A stretch of 59,498 bases of DNA, taken from Hyphomicrobiaceae bacterium (lineage in GTDB: Bacteria > Pseudomonadota > Alphaproteobacteria > Rhizobiales > Ancalomicrobiaceae). The notes beneath the pieces were generated by a model. It saw only the letters and a program-made list of their open reading frames with translations, did no database searches and was not told where the DNA came from. Shown in pieces: positions 17,777 through 25,184 of this stretch (positions within the stretch are counted from its first letter, which is position 1; the number at the start of each line of letters is the position of its first letter). Both the position numbers and the translations under genes were made by a program. The stretch spans positions 1 through 59,498 of the forward strand of contig JAEULV010000123.1 in NCBI GenBank assembly GCA_016793065.1, in the 5' to 3' direction.

Positions 17777-17988
17777 GCTGGATCACCCGATCCTGCCCGC
17801 CCGACACCGAGCCGTGGGCGGATGATCCCGCCCCGGCCGGCCCCGGCCGGCTCGCCGCGCTGACGGCCGAGCGCGGCCGGCTCCTCGCCCTCGTCCGCCC
17901 CCGTGTCCGCTCCGATCGTCAGGAGCGGATTCGCAGGCGGATCGCCGCGATCACCCGGCAGATCCTCGACCTTTCAAGGAGCGTTTAA
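17773..17988 (+). CDS. small early phage protein
   Basis: 71 aa. A Pro-rich N-terminus is followed by a basic helix (residues 28-70). Its stop TAA shares the A of the next ATG at 17988. No recognised function. Confidence 0.6.
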   Translation: MSWITRSCPPDTEPWADDPAPAGPGRLAALTAERGRLLALVRPRVRSDRQERIRRRIAAITRQILDLSRSV

Positions 17989-18674
17989 TGGCCATTTCCG
18001 AGGCACTCAAACGGAAGATCGCGGCGCTGAGAGCGAAGACGCGCGAGGCGGGGTGCACCGAAGAGGAGGCGATGTCCGCCGCCGCCATGGCGGCGCAGTT
18101 GATGTCACGCTACGGGATCAGCGACGCCGATCTCGTGATGAGCCGGGCGTCGAGCCCCAAGGTGCCGAAGCGTGACGGATGGAGGGTGAAGCTCTGCGCA
18201 ACGATCGGCTACTGCACCGCGACGGCGACGCTGTTCGATTTCGACACCGCCGAGGTGGTGTTTTTCGGCCGCGAGCCCGGTCCGGAAATCGCCGCGTACC
18301 TCCGCGACGTGACTTTCCGCGCGATTGACAGCGCCAGCCGTGAGTTCAAGCGGGGCGCATTTTACGCCGCGCGCCGGAATACGCGCACACGGCGCAAGGC
18401 GCTGGAGGACTTCGCCGCCGGCATGGCCATGCGCCTGTCGGGGCGCCTGTGGGAGCTGTTCAAACCGACATGGACCCAGCGGGAGTATGAAAATGCCATG
18501 ATCTATCGCGACCAGGCCGTGCCGGACAGCCGCCGCCGCGTCTCACGCGACTTGCGCGACAAACCCCGCTATGTCGAGGCGCTGTCAGCCGGCGTGGCAG
18601 CCGGCAATAAGGTCGGACTGCATCACGCCACCACCGGCGCTCCGGCGCCGGTGGCGCTGAAGGTGCCGTCATGA
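17988..18674 (+). CDS. DUF2786 family protein
   Basis: 228 aa. The N-terminal 45 residues (KIAALRAKTREAGCTEEEAMSAAAMAAQLM, then YGISDADL) are the DUF2786 motif of phage and bacterial proteins of unknown function. A second alpha/beta domain follows (about residues 60-170). Such proteins are common in the early region of Mu-like phages near GemA. It overlaps GemA by 4 bp. Confidence 0.85.
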   Translation: MAISEALKRKIAALRAKTREAGCTEEEAMSAAAMAAQLMSRYGISDADLVMSRASSPKVPKRDGWRVKLCATIGYCTATATLFDFDTAEVVFFGREPGPEIAAYLRDVTFRAIDSASREFKRGAFYAARRNTRTRRKALEDFAAGMAMRLSGRLWELFKPTWTQREYENAMIYRDQAVPDSRRRVSRDLRDKPRYVEALSAGVAAGNKVGLHHATTGAPAPVALKVPS

Positions 18675-19330
18675 CCGCCTCCGCCGCCCAGCGCGGCCTC
18701 ATCCATGCCCTGAGCAAGCAGGCCGGCCTCGGCGAGGGCGAGCGGCGCGAGCTGTTGCGCACCATCGCCGGCGTCAGCTCCACCACCGAGCTCAGCGGCG
18801 GCGGCGCCGCCGCCGTCATCGACCGACTGAAGGAGCTCTCGTCGTGGCAATCGCCGACCAAGGGCGCGATCCGACTCGACGGGCCATATGCGGGCAAGAT
18901 CCGGGCGACGTGGATCACCGGCCATCAGCTCGGCATGGTGCGCGACCGCACCGACGCGGCGATGCTGGCCTTCGTCCTGAGGCAGACCGGCATCAGCCAT
19001 ACCCGCTGGCTGCGCGACGCCGACGCCGCGCGCAAGGTGGTCGAGGCGCTGAAAGGCTGGATCGAGCGCGAGAGCGGCTGGGCCTACGACGACGCCCTCA
19101 CCCCGCTCGGGCACAAGCTGACGATCCTGCGGGCGCAATGGGCGCGGCTGATCCGCCTCGGCCTGCGGCCGCGCGCCGGCAATGCCGACTGGGCGCTCGA
19201 GGGCTATGCCGCCGCCACGGTCGGCCGGACAAACCTGATGACGCTCGGCGATCTCGCCGAGGCCGAGGCGGACCAGGTGATCGCGGCTCTCGGCCGCAAG
19301 ATCCACAAGCTTCAGGCGGGCAAGGCATGA
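18671..19330 (+). CDS. gemA: GemA-like regulatory protein (Mu gp16, DUF1018)
   Basis: 219 aa. The start SAAQRGLIHALSKQAGLGEG and the later ATWITGHQLGMVRDR pattern match the GemA family. In Mu, GemA with Mor alters host gene expression and DNA supercoiling. The gene lies upstream of the Mor-like gene, as in Mu. The protein is a little longer than Mu GemA. It overlaps both neighbours by 4 bp. Confidence 0.88.
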   Translation: MTASAAQRGLIHALSKQAGLGEGERRELLRTIAGVSSTTELSGGGAAAVIDRLKELSSWQSPTKGAIRLDGPYAGKIRATWITGHQLGMVRDRTDAAMLAFVLRQTGISHTRWLRDADAARKVVEALKGWIERESGWAYDDALTPLGHKLTILRAQWARLIRLGLRPRAGNADWALEGYAAATVGRTNLMTLGDLAEAEADQVIAALGRKIHKLQAGKA

Positions 19331-19605
19331 CGACGATCTCGATCAGCGATCACGCGGTGCTGCGCTATCTGGAGCGGGTGCATGGCCTCGACATCGACGG
19401 CTTGCGCGCGACGATCGCCGCCCGGGTGCAGCCGATCGCCGCCCGGGTGGGGCGGATGGCGCCCGCGCCGGGCCGCTACGCGGTGCGCGGCACCGACGTC
19501 ATCTTCGTCGTCGACGGCGCCGTCGTCGTCACCGCGCTCAGCGCCGGCGCCCGCGTCCGCCTGAGCTTTCCGGCGGATGCACGGGACGGGGAGGACGAGG
19601 CATGA
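19327..19605 (+). CDS. small phage protein of unknown function
   Basis: 92 aa. The N-terminus ISISDHAVLRYLERVHGLDI is a recurring phage motif of unknown role, followed by two beta strands around the hydrophobic VIFVVDGAVVVTAL. It overlaps GemA and the MT-A70 gene by 4 bp each. Confidence 0.72.
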   Translation: MTTISISDHAVLRYLERVHGLDIDGLRATIAARVQPIAARVGRMAPAPGRYAVRGTDVIFVVDGAVVVTALSAGARVRLSFPADARDGEDEA

Positions 19606-20174
19606 GCTGGCCGTTCGAGGGGCTGCGCATGTTCGGCTATGACGTCATCGTCGCCGATCCGCCCTGGCGGTTCGAGCTGCGCTCGTCAGCCGGCGAGGCC
19701 AAGTCGGCGCAGGCGCATTATGACTGCATCGGCCTCGACCGCATCATGGCGCTGCCGGTCGGGCAGCTGGCCCGCCGCGACTGCTGGCTGATGCTGTGGG
19801 CGACGGCGCCAATGCTGCCGCAGGCGCTGGCGGTGATGGGCGCCTGGGGCGCGACCTACCGGTCACGCCTGAGCTGGCGCAAGCTGACCCGCCACGGCAA
19901 GGGCCGCCTCGGCACCGGCTACATCGTCCGCACCCTGCACGAGGATGTGCTGATCGGCGCATGGGGCCAGCCGCCGCGCCGCCGGCCGCTGCCGAGCCTA
20001 TTCGACGGCGAGGCGCGTGAGCACAGCCGCAAGCCGGACGAGTTTTACGCTCTCATCGACCAGTTCGCGCCGGCGACATTCCGCGCCGACCTGTTCGGCC
20101 GTCAGTCGCGGCCCGGATGGGACGTGTGGGGGAATGAGGCGCGGAAGTTCGACGCCGTCGGGGAGGCCGGGTGA
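19602..20174 (+). CDS. MT-A70 family DNA N6-adenine methyltransferase
   Basis: 190 aa. The catalytic motif DPPW is at about residues 19-22 (VIVADPPWRFE). It is followed by CWLMLWATAPMLPQAL and, near the end, the family's SRKPDEFYALIDQF, LFGRQSRPGWDVWGNE pattern. It should methylate adenine in phage DNA, probably against host restriction or to mark phage DNA. It is the second-to-last gene of the early operon and is distinct from the D12 methylase at the right end. Confidence 0.93.
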   Translation: MSWPFEGLRMFGYDVIVADPPWRFELRSSAGEAKSAQAHYDCIGLDRIMALPVGQLARRDCWLMLWATAPMLPQALAVMGAWGATYRSRLSWRKLTRHGKGRLGTGYIVRTLHEDVLIGAWGQPPRRRPLPSLFDGEAREHSRKPDEFYALIDQFAPATFRADLFGRQSRPGWDVWGNEARKFDAVGEAG

Positions 20175-20548
20175 TGCTGACCGGCGTGCTGGCCGATATC
20201 GCCCGCATTGCCGGGCTGGATGCCGCCCTGGCGGTGGCGCGGGCGCGCGGCGGCACCCGGGCGTATTTCCCCCGCGCGCCCGGCCCGGACCACTGGCTGA
20301 GCAGGGCCGTCGGCGCCGAGACGGCGGCGCTGATCTGCCGCGAGCTGCTGGCCAATCAGACCGGCGATGAAATCGACATTCCCCAGGGGCCGACCGGCAC
20401 CCTGCGCGCGGCGCGGCGGATGGCGGCCGAGATGGACGCCTCCGGCGCCTCCGCCCCGGTGATCGCGGTCGCCACCGGCCTCACCGACCGCACCGTGCGG
20501 CGGATGCGGGCGCGGCGGCGGCATCCGGGACAGGGGGAGTTGTGGTGA
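20174..20548 (+). CDS. Mor/C-family transcriptional activator
   Basis: 124 aa. The pattern GGTRAYFPRAPG, followed by a dimerising helical stretch (ETAALICRELL), a strand EIDIPQGP, and a C-terminal helix-turn-helix (IAVATGLTDRTVRRMRARRR), matches the Mor family of Mu. Mu Mor and C activate middle and late promoters at dyad sites. Only one such gene is visible, so it probably activates the late operons directly. See the dyad elements at 22389 and 30850. A GTG at 20171 is an alternative start. Confidence 0.87.
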   Translation: MLTGVLADIARIAGLDAALAVARARGGTRAYFPRAPGPDHWLSRAVGAETAALICRELLANQTGDEIDIPQGPTGTLRAARRMAAEMDASGASAPVIAVATGLTDRTVRRMRARRRHPGQGELW

Positions 20549-20550
20549 TG

Positions 20551-21036
20551 TCAGTTCTTATCAAGCAGAGACTTGTTGCTATCGGATTTTTGCTTAGCTT
20601 CGGTCATTTTTTGCTCCTGCAGATCGATAAACGTTCCAGGCAGGCGGAATGAAATGACAAAGCAGGTGATTGCAAATCCAATATAAAGTCGCTCGATATG
20701 GGCTTTGACTGCCGGATGTCGCTTTCCAATGAAATCATTTGTAACGACCAAGCCCAAGGTAATTAGATAGAGATAAAACAACCATTTCTGACGCTTCAAG
20801 CGATTTCGTATTTCGCCAAGCGCAGGCTTTCCATCTTGCTGTCCCCCAAGGTCGACGTTTCCCAAAATCGTCATTATAGCTACCAAAAAGCCGGCCAAAA
20901 TTGAAAAAACCGTAGCGATTAACTCGGGAGCCTTCGTCTCGTCAGACAACAAGTCCGGAGCGAAATACCAACCGGCACACCCGCATGCGGCAGCGAACAA
21001 ATAATACAATAATGCGCTGAAGCGGATTTCGGTCAT
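20551..21036 (-). CDS. four-TM membrane protein, second gene of reverse cassette
   Basis: 161 aa with four predicted membrane spans: about residues 8-28, 37-60, 85-103 and 115-133. A charged loop lies between spans 2 and 3 and a Lys/Gln-rich C-terminal tail of about 25 residues follows. ATG 21036 overlaps the stop of the upstream gene (ATGA), so translation is coupled. The DNA is visibly AT-richer than the surrounding phage genes, and the strand is opposite to them. No family is recognised. The layout of a small 4-TM protein with a soluble partner is seen in membrane-linked defence systems such as Kiwa, but no sequence match is claimed. Confidence 0.82.
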   Translation of the reverse strand: MTEIRFSALLYYLFAAACGCAGWYFAPDLLSDETKAPELIATVFSILAGFLVAIMTILGNVDLGGQQDGKPALGEIRNRLKRQKWLFYLYLITLGLVVTNDFIGKRHPAVKAHIERLYIGFAITCFVISFRLPGTFIDLQEQKMTEAKQKSDSNKSLLDKN

Positions 21037-22010
21037 GATTTGCCATCCCCTGACGCCTCTGCGATCTCGCCAAAATACTCTCGCATTTTCTCCGAAACCA
21101 ACTTAAAATTGGCGGATTTTCCATATTTTGTAAATTCGTACTCCTTATGAATTCGAGTATCAGATTCCTTGAATTTATTGCCCATCATCGTCTCGATGAC
21201 AAAGCTATCGTCATCCGAAGCGTCCTCCGTTTCGCTTAGCCGGGCCTCCGCCAAAGCCTGAAGCTCACCTTGCAAGTTTGGGGTTTTTTTGGCGTCAAAG
21301 CGAAAGACGACATCGACCAATGCATTTTCAAGAGAAGGAATCGTTCTTCCGCTCTTCTCAAAAAACGCTTTGATTTCCTGTACTGCACTCCCTGTAATTC
21401 GCGTCATAAGTGTTTCAGGAACTGCCTTTTCCGCTGCGACTTTCAGGTTTTTGGAATGAGCAACGCCTGACAATTTGATCGACTTCACTCCCTCCCGCTG
21501 GATCGTCGCCAATTTGTCTATGAGCACGCGGTGCTTGACCTGAAATTGAAAGTCAGCTTGTGGAATTTTCGCCTTCTTGGCCAAAAGCCAAAGGTAAGAG
21601 GCCAGACGCCCCTCGCGGATGCCGAAACTGCAATAAATTACGTGATTACCGCGCACATAGACCATCAACTCGCCTTCAATAAAATCGGTATTCTCGGGCG
21701 GGCTGACGAGATTCGTGTAATCAGTCTTTTGCCCGTGTGTGATTGCATTAATCTTGTCGCCGGGGCTGTAGGCGGTGAGGTGCAATGAAACGCCTCCATC
21801 TTTGACCGGTAGGACTCCGCGGGATTCGTAGGATTTACCATCGTACTCAACAATCCGATCATTCGGCTCAGGAAACCGCTCGACGAGGCGCTTGATCAGT
21901 CCTTCGAGGTCCGCATGCCCGGCAACCGCAGGAGAAAAGGCCGGATACCATGCGGCAACTGCCGCGTTCAAAGAGCGCTTAATCGTATGTTCTTTAGGGG
22001 TCTCTGACAT
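21033..22010 (-). CDS. soluble protein of unknown family, first gene of reverse cassette
   Basis: 325 aa, no signal peptide or membrane span. Notable conserved-looking stretches are DFIEGELMVYVRGNHVIYC with REGRLASYLWLL, a KHRVLIDKLATIQREGVKSI region, and an acidic segment SETEDASDDDSF near residue 265. ATG 22010 was chosen; a TTG seven codons upstream is possible. It is the first gene of a two-gene, minus-strand, AT-richer unit between the Mor-like activator and the lysis operon, coupled by a 4-bp overlap to the 4-TM protein. No function can be assigned from sequence. The context suggests a lysogen-expressed moron. Confidence 0.82.
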   Translation of the reverse strand: MSETPKEHTIKRSLNAAVAAWYPAFSPAVAGHADLEGLIKRLVERFPEPNDRIVEYDGKSYESRGVLPVKDGGVSLHLTAYSPGDKINAITHGQKTDYTNLVSPPENTDFIEGELMVYVRGNHVIYCSFGIREGRLASYLWLLAKKAKIPQADFQFQVKHRVLIDKLATIQREGVKSIKLSGVAHSKNLKVAAEKAVPETLMTRITGSAVQEIKAFFEKSGRTIPSLENALVDVVFRFDAKKTPNLQGELQALAEARLSETEDASDDDSFVIETMMGNKFKESDTRIHKEYEFTKYGKSANFKLVSEKMREYFGEIAEASGDGKS

Positions 22011-22142
22011 CTCATGACTCTCATGACGCAACCGTCGGGAGATGAAATTTGAGACAAGCGCCGCTGAGAGTCGATGGTGAAAATCAAGGAGTGCACGGAT
22101 GGGCAGTGGTCAATAAGTTGGCCGACGCCCATGAAGTGATCC

Positions 22143-22256
22143 TCAGTTCGGCGCCGACGGTCGGTCTGACGGACGAATCATGATCTTGCGCTGCTCGGCC
22201 TCGCGCAGCAGCACGGTGTTCAGCTCGGCGATAGCATCGATTGGCGTCGTCGGCAT
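22143..22256 (-). CDS. possible small protein upstream of the reverse cassette
   Basis: 37 codons, starting MPTTPIDAIAELNTVLLREA with a strong GGAGGG ribosome site 6 bp before ATG 22256. The stop is at 22143, about 130 bp before the 325-aa gene on the same strand. The N-terminal part could form a helix. It could be a leader peptide or a third component of the cassette, or chance. Confidence 0.4.
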   Translation of the reverse strand: MPTTPIDAIAELNTVLLREAEQRKIMIRPSDRPSAPN

Positions 22257-22388
22257 GGGTCCCTCCCGGTTGTGGCCGGGGTGTGAATACCGGCCATCGC
22301 TCTCGCCGGGAATCACAAGATCTTGTTGGATCGCCCAAAACCATGATATTCCGGGGGGCATCCTCCCCAGCACTGCCCGCGAATTGAC

Positions 22389-22415
22389 CCGCCCCGGACA
22401 CCTGTCCGGGTGCCG
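22389..22415 (+). promoter_or_regulatory. late-operon control element, copy 1 (lysis operon)
   Basis: A 27-bp sequence repeated exactly at 30850-30876. It contains the dyad CCCGGACA-CC-TGTCCGGG at 22393-22410 and is preceded by GAATTGACC. It lies upstream of the lysis genes and downstream of the Mor-like gene. This is the position and architecture expected of a Mor/C-type activator site. Function is inferred. Confidence 0.72.
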
Positions 22416-22537
22416 CGTGTGCCGCCCTCGCCGCATTCTCCGCTCGTGACCTCGGGAGGTCCAGGCGGCGGCGCGGGCAAGTCACGCGTCGCTGGCGTCG
22501 CCGCCGATCCTCCCCGGTCCGATCCCGAGGAGAGACG

Positions 22538-23251
22538 ATGGCCCGCCCGCTCAATGCCCGCTCGATCGAGCGCCTCAAATGCGTCGACCGCCGCCTCGCC
22601 GCCGTGACGCGGCGCGCGGCGGAGATTTCGACCGTCGATTTCCAGGTGACCGAGGGCCTGCGCACGCTGTCCCGGCAGAAGGCGCTGGTGGCGCAGGGCG
22701 CCTCGAGGACGCTGCGGTCGCGGCACCTGACCGGCCACGCTGTCGACGTCGTCGCGATGATCGGCAACCGCATCAGCTGGGAGCTGCCGCTCTATTTCCC
22801 CATCCGCGATGCCTTCGTGACGGCCGCGCACGAGCTCGGCGTCACCATCCGTTGGGGTGGCGACTGGGACGGCGACGGCTCGACCTCGGATGAGTCGTTC
22901 GTCGACAGCCCGCATTTCGAGTTGCCCCGGTCGGTCTATGGCGACGCTCCGCAGCTCGACGAGGTCGTGCCGATCCCGCGGATTGCCGTGATCGCGTCCG
23001 ACCGCGCCGAGGCGGCCGCCGCCGCGACGCTGGCGCCGGGCCGACGCGGCCACGATGTGGCGCTGCTGCAGAGCCGGCTGGTGCGTATGGGGCTCATGGA
23101 CGGCATGCCGGACGGCGTGTTCGGCGGCAAGACCCGCGCCGCCGTCATCGCCTTTCAGTTGGCGGCCGGGCTGGCGCCCGACGGAATCTGCGGTCCCAAG
23201 ACGCTGAAGGCGCTGCAGGACGACGCCGCCCGGCGCGGGGTGGCGTGGTGA
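22538..23251 (+). CDS. endolysin: M15-type peptidase with peptidoglycan-binding domain
   Basis: 237 aa. Residues about 30-130 are a peptidase M15 domain: FQVTEGLRTLSRQKALVAQG, SRHLTGHAVDVVA (zinc His/Asp) and DSPHFELP (second zinc His). Residues about 165-232 are a PG_binding_1 domain (RGHDVALLQSRLVRMG, DGVFGGKTRAAVIAFQ). It should cut peptidoglycan cross-links at the end of infection. There is no signal peptide, so release needs the downstream holin candidate. GGAGAG precedes ATG 22538. Confidence 0.93.
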   Translation: MARPLNARSIERLKCVDRRLAAVTRRAAEISTVDFQVTEGLRTLSRQKALVAQGASRTLRSRHLTGHAVDVVAMIGNRISWELPLYFPIRDAFVTAAHELGVTIRWGGDWDGDGSTSDESFVDSPHFELPRSVYGDAPQLDEVVPIPRIAVIASDRAEAAAAATLAPGRRGHDVALLQSRLVRMGLMDGMPDGVFGGKTRAAVIAFQLAAGLAPDGICGPKTLKALQDDAARRGVAW

Positions 23252-23463
23252 GCTACGCGACCGCCCGCCAGCGCCTGCCGATGTGGCCGGGCGCCGGCCA
23301 GACGTCGGCCGACCGCGTCGGGCTGATCGAGCAGGGCGAACAGGTACCGATCATCGGCCGTGCCGTCGTCATGCGCGACGGCGCGACCACCGAATGGCTT
23401 CAGGTTCGGCGCGGTGGGCGCGTCGGATGGATACGGGCGGCAATGGTCCGCGAGGGAGACTGA
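23248..23463 (+). CDS. small SH3-like protein of the lysis operon
   Basis: 71 aa starting at GTG 23248, overlapping the endolysin stop. The alternating strands (ADRVGLIEQGEQVPIIG, EWLQVRRGGRVGWIRAAMV) look like a bacterial SH3 domain. It may help bind the cell wall together with the endolysin. Confidence 0.72.
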   Translation: MSYATARQRLPMWPGAGQTSADRVGLIEQGEQVPIIGRAVVMRDGATTEWLQVRRGGRVGWIRAAMVREGD

Positions 23464-23464
23464 G

Positions 23465-23686
23465 ATGGATATCGAGACGAAGGCCTGGTGGCAGTCGAAG
23501 GGCATCATCGGCGGCTTCATCGGCGTCGCCTGCACGATCGCCGCCCTGTTTGGCGTGACGGTCGATCCGGCGACGCAGGCGGTGATCGTCGACCAGGCGA
23601 TGGCCGGCACGGTCGCGGCGGTGAACCTCGCCGGCGCGGCGCTGGCCATCTGGGGCCGGTTGAGCGCCGTCAAGCGGATCGGGTGA
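23465..23686 (+). CDS. putative holin
   Basis: 73 aa. MDIETKAWWQSKGIIGGFIG is followed by two predicted membrane spans (about residues 13-30 and 47-64) separated by VDPATQAVIVDQA, with a basic C-terminus KRIG. This WWxSK start and layout are typical of small phage holins that sit next to endolysins. It would form the inner-membrane lesion that triggers lysis. Confidence 0.75.
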   Translation: MDIETKAWWQSKGIIGGFIGVACTIAALFGVTVDPATQAVIVDQAMAGTVAAVNLAGAALAIWGRLSAVKRIG

Positions 23687-23690
23687 GGCG

Positions 23691-23867
23691 ATGGACGTCG
23701 ACGCCATCGGGCGCGCGATCCTGCAGCTCACTCTCGCCATCGAGAGCGCTGTTGGGGCAGCCAAGGATTCCGGCGTGCCCGTCTCGCGGGTGATCGAGGA
23801 TATCGATGAGATCGCCCCTGATCTGGCGATGGAGGACGGGACCAGCGAGGACGCGGCCGATGGCTAG
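23691..23867 (+). CDS. small acidic protein in lysis operon
   Basis: 58 aa, ATG 23691 to TAG 23865-23867, beginning MDVDAIGRAILQLTLAIESA and ending in an Asp/Glu-rich tail. It overlaps the next gene by 8 bp. No family recognised; retained because it fills the gap exactly between the holin candidate and the spanin. Confidence 0.6.
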   Translation: MDVDAIGRAILQLTLAIESAVGAAKDSGVPVSRVIEDIDEIAPDLAMEDGTSEDAADG

Positions 23868-24132
23868 TTTCCTCGCCGCCCTCCGCCTCGTCTGGGGGGT
23901 GATCCGCGCCGCGATCGCCGGCGCGGCCTATACGCAGGGTCGCGCCGAGGGCGCGGCCCAGGCGGGCTCCACCCGCGATCTGGAGGAGGCCCGGCGACGG
24001 GCCGAGGGCGCCGAGAGCGCGATGGAGGTGCAGGATGGATATCTGGCGGACATGGCGCGTCGGCCGCGCGACGGCGATGCTGATCGCCGCGCTGTCACTG
24101 GCAGCCTGCGCGACGGCAGCTTCGGCGCCTGA
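23860..24132 (+). CDS. Rz-like inner-membrane spanin candidate
   Basis: 90 aa. An N-terminal hydrophobic anchor (LAALRLVWGVIRAAIAGAAY, about residues 4-24) is followed by a charged helical region (residues 28-65) and a short tail. The following lipoprotein gene starts inside it in another frame. That overlapping pair is the classic Rz/Rz1 layout used to fuse inner and outer membranes in the last step of lysis. Confidence 0.72.
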   Translation: MASFLAALRLVWGVIRAAIAGAAYTQGRAEGAAQAGSTRDLEEARRRAEGAESAMEVQDGYLADMARRPRDGDADRRAVTGSLRDGSFGA

Positions 24133-24328
24133 GCGCCCGCCGGCGCCGCGTGAAGCCGCCGCGAAAGCCCGCTGCCCACAGGTGCCGACCTATGGCGAGG
24201 CCGAGCGCCTGACCGCCGCCGATCACCTCGACCGGCTGCCGGCCGGGTCGCCGGTCATCACCATGCTCGGCGACTATGCCATCATGATGCGCGCCGCCCG
24301 GCGCTGTCGCGGCGAGGCGGTGCGATGA
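24035..24328 (+). CDS. Rz1-like outer-membrane spanin lipoprotein candidate
   Basis: 97 aa. The lipobox LAAC lies after a hydrophobic segment (MLIAALSLAAC). The mature N-terminus is Pro/Ala-rich (SAPERPPAPRE), as in Rz1 proteins. It overlaps the Rz-like gene by about 98 bp in another frame. The protein is longer than lambda Rz1. Confidence 0.75.
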   Translation: MDIWRTWRVGRATAMLIAALSLAACATAASAPERPPAPREAAAKARCPQVPTYGEAERLTAADHLDRLPAGSPVITMLGDYAIMMRAARRCRGEAVR

Positions 24329-24519
24329 TCCGCCCCCTCGACATCGCCGCCATGCTGGCAGGCCCCATCATCGTCGCGGCGCTGATCGCCGCGTTTGTTT
24401 CGGCGCCGGCGCCGCCCCCCGCGCCATCGCCGGTCGCCGTCCCGCCGTCCTCCCCGGACGACTGCCACCTTGCCCCGGCCGGCGCCGCCCGGCCGGGGGC
24501 TTTCGCGGGGGTGCGATAG
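24325..24519 (+). CDS. small single-TM protein
   Basis: 64 aa with one predicted membrane span (about residues 7-27, AAMLAGPIIVAALIAAFV) and a Pro-rich tail. It overlaps the preceding stop by 4 bp and abuts the next gene. It may be a second holin or antiholin; not assigned. Confidence 0.6.
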   Translation: MIRPLDIAAMLAGPIIVAALIAAFVSAPAPPPAPSPVAVPPSSPDDCHLAPAGAARPGAFAGVR

Positions 24520-24888
24520 ATGGATATCGGCACCGCCGCCCAGTGGGGCAGCTTGTTCGTCGCTGCGCTGGCTCTGATCTACACGGTGGCGTCTGCAAGG
24601 TCTCGGGTCAGTCAAGATCAGCTGGCGAAGAAGGCCTCGGCCGACGATGTGGCGGTGATGCACACCCGGCTGGAGGTGCTCGCCACCCGCCTCGACGGCG
24701 TTGAGGACCGGGTGACGCGCGCCGAGGGCGAGCTTGAACACATGCCAGACCGCGACACGACGCATCGCCTTGAAATGGCGATCGCCCGGCTGGAAGGCCG
24801 GATGGAGACGATGGACGAGCGCCTGAAGCCGATCGCGGAAATCTCGCGTCGATTGCAGGACATGGTGATGGAGAACAAGCTGAAATGA
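24520..24888 (+). CDS. DUF2730-like phage protein
   Basis: 122 aa. An N-terminal membrane span (residues 10-26) is followed by a long coiled coil (about residues 45-115, with LATRLDGVEDRVTRAEGELEH). This is the layout of the Mu gp25-like DUF2730 family found between lysis and terminase genes. It starts immediately after the preceding stop. Confidence 0.78.
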   Translation: MDIGTAAQWGSLFVAALALIYTVASARSRVSQDQLAKKASADDVAVMHTRLEVLATRLDGVEDRVTRAEGELEHMPDRDTTHRLEMAIARLEGRMETMDERLKPIAEISRRLQDMVMENKLK

Positions 24889-25181
24889 CCCCGCAGGAGA
24901 TGGTCCGACAGGAGGCGCGCCTCATCATCCTGCGCGCGCTCGCCGGTGAGCCGGACGGCCGGCTGAATTCGTCGCTGCTGCAATCGACGCTGGAGGCCTT
25001 CGGGCTGACGCGGTCGCGCGAATGGGTGCACGAGGAGTTGGCATGGCTGGCTGATGTTGCTGCTATCGCCGTCCAGGACATCGCGTCAGTGCGGGTGGCG
25101 AGCCTCACCGACAAGGGTCGCGAGCACGTCGAGCGCCGCCGCGTGATCGAGGGCATCAAGCGCCCAAGCTTCGGGGGGTGA
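24885..25181 (+). CDS. Mu gp26-like protein, probable winged-helix
   Basis: 98 aa. The pattern QEARLIILRALAGEPDGRLNSSLLQSTLEAFG followed by WVHEELAWLADVAAI and ASLTDKGREHVERR is a winged-helix fold. It matches the small proteins (VpaChn25_0724-type) that precede the small terminase in Mu-like phages. Precise role unknown. Confidence 0.8.
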   Translation: MTPQEMVRQEARLIILRALAGEPDGRLNSSLLQSTLEAFGLTRSREWVHEELAWLADVAAIAVQDIASVRVASLTDKGREHVERRRVIEGIKRPSFGG

Positions 25182-25184
25182 GCC

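Noticed and set aside
20551..22010. Calling the reverse cassette Kiwa
   Set aside because: Only the layout (4-TM plus ~320-aa soluble protein) is similar. The gene order is reversed, and I cannot see or prove sequence similarity to KwaA/KwaB.
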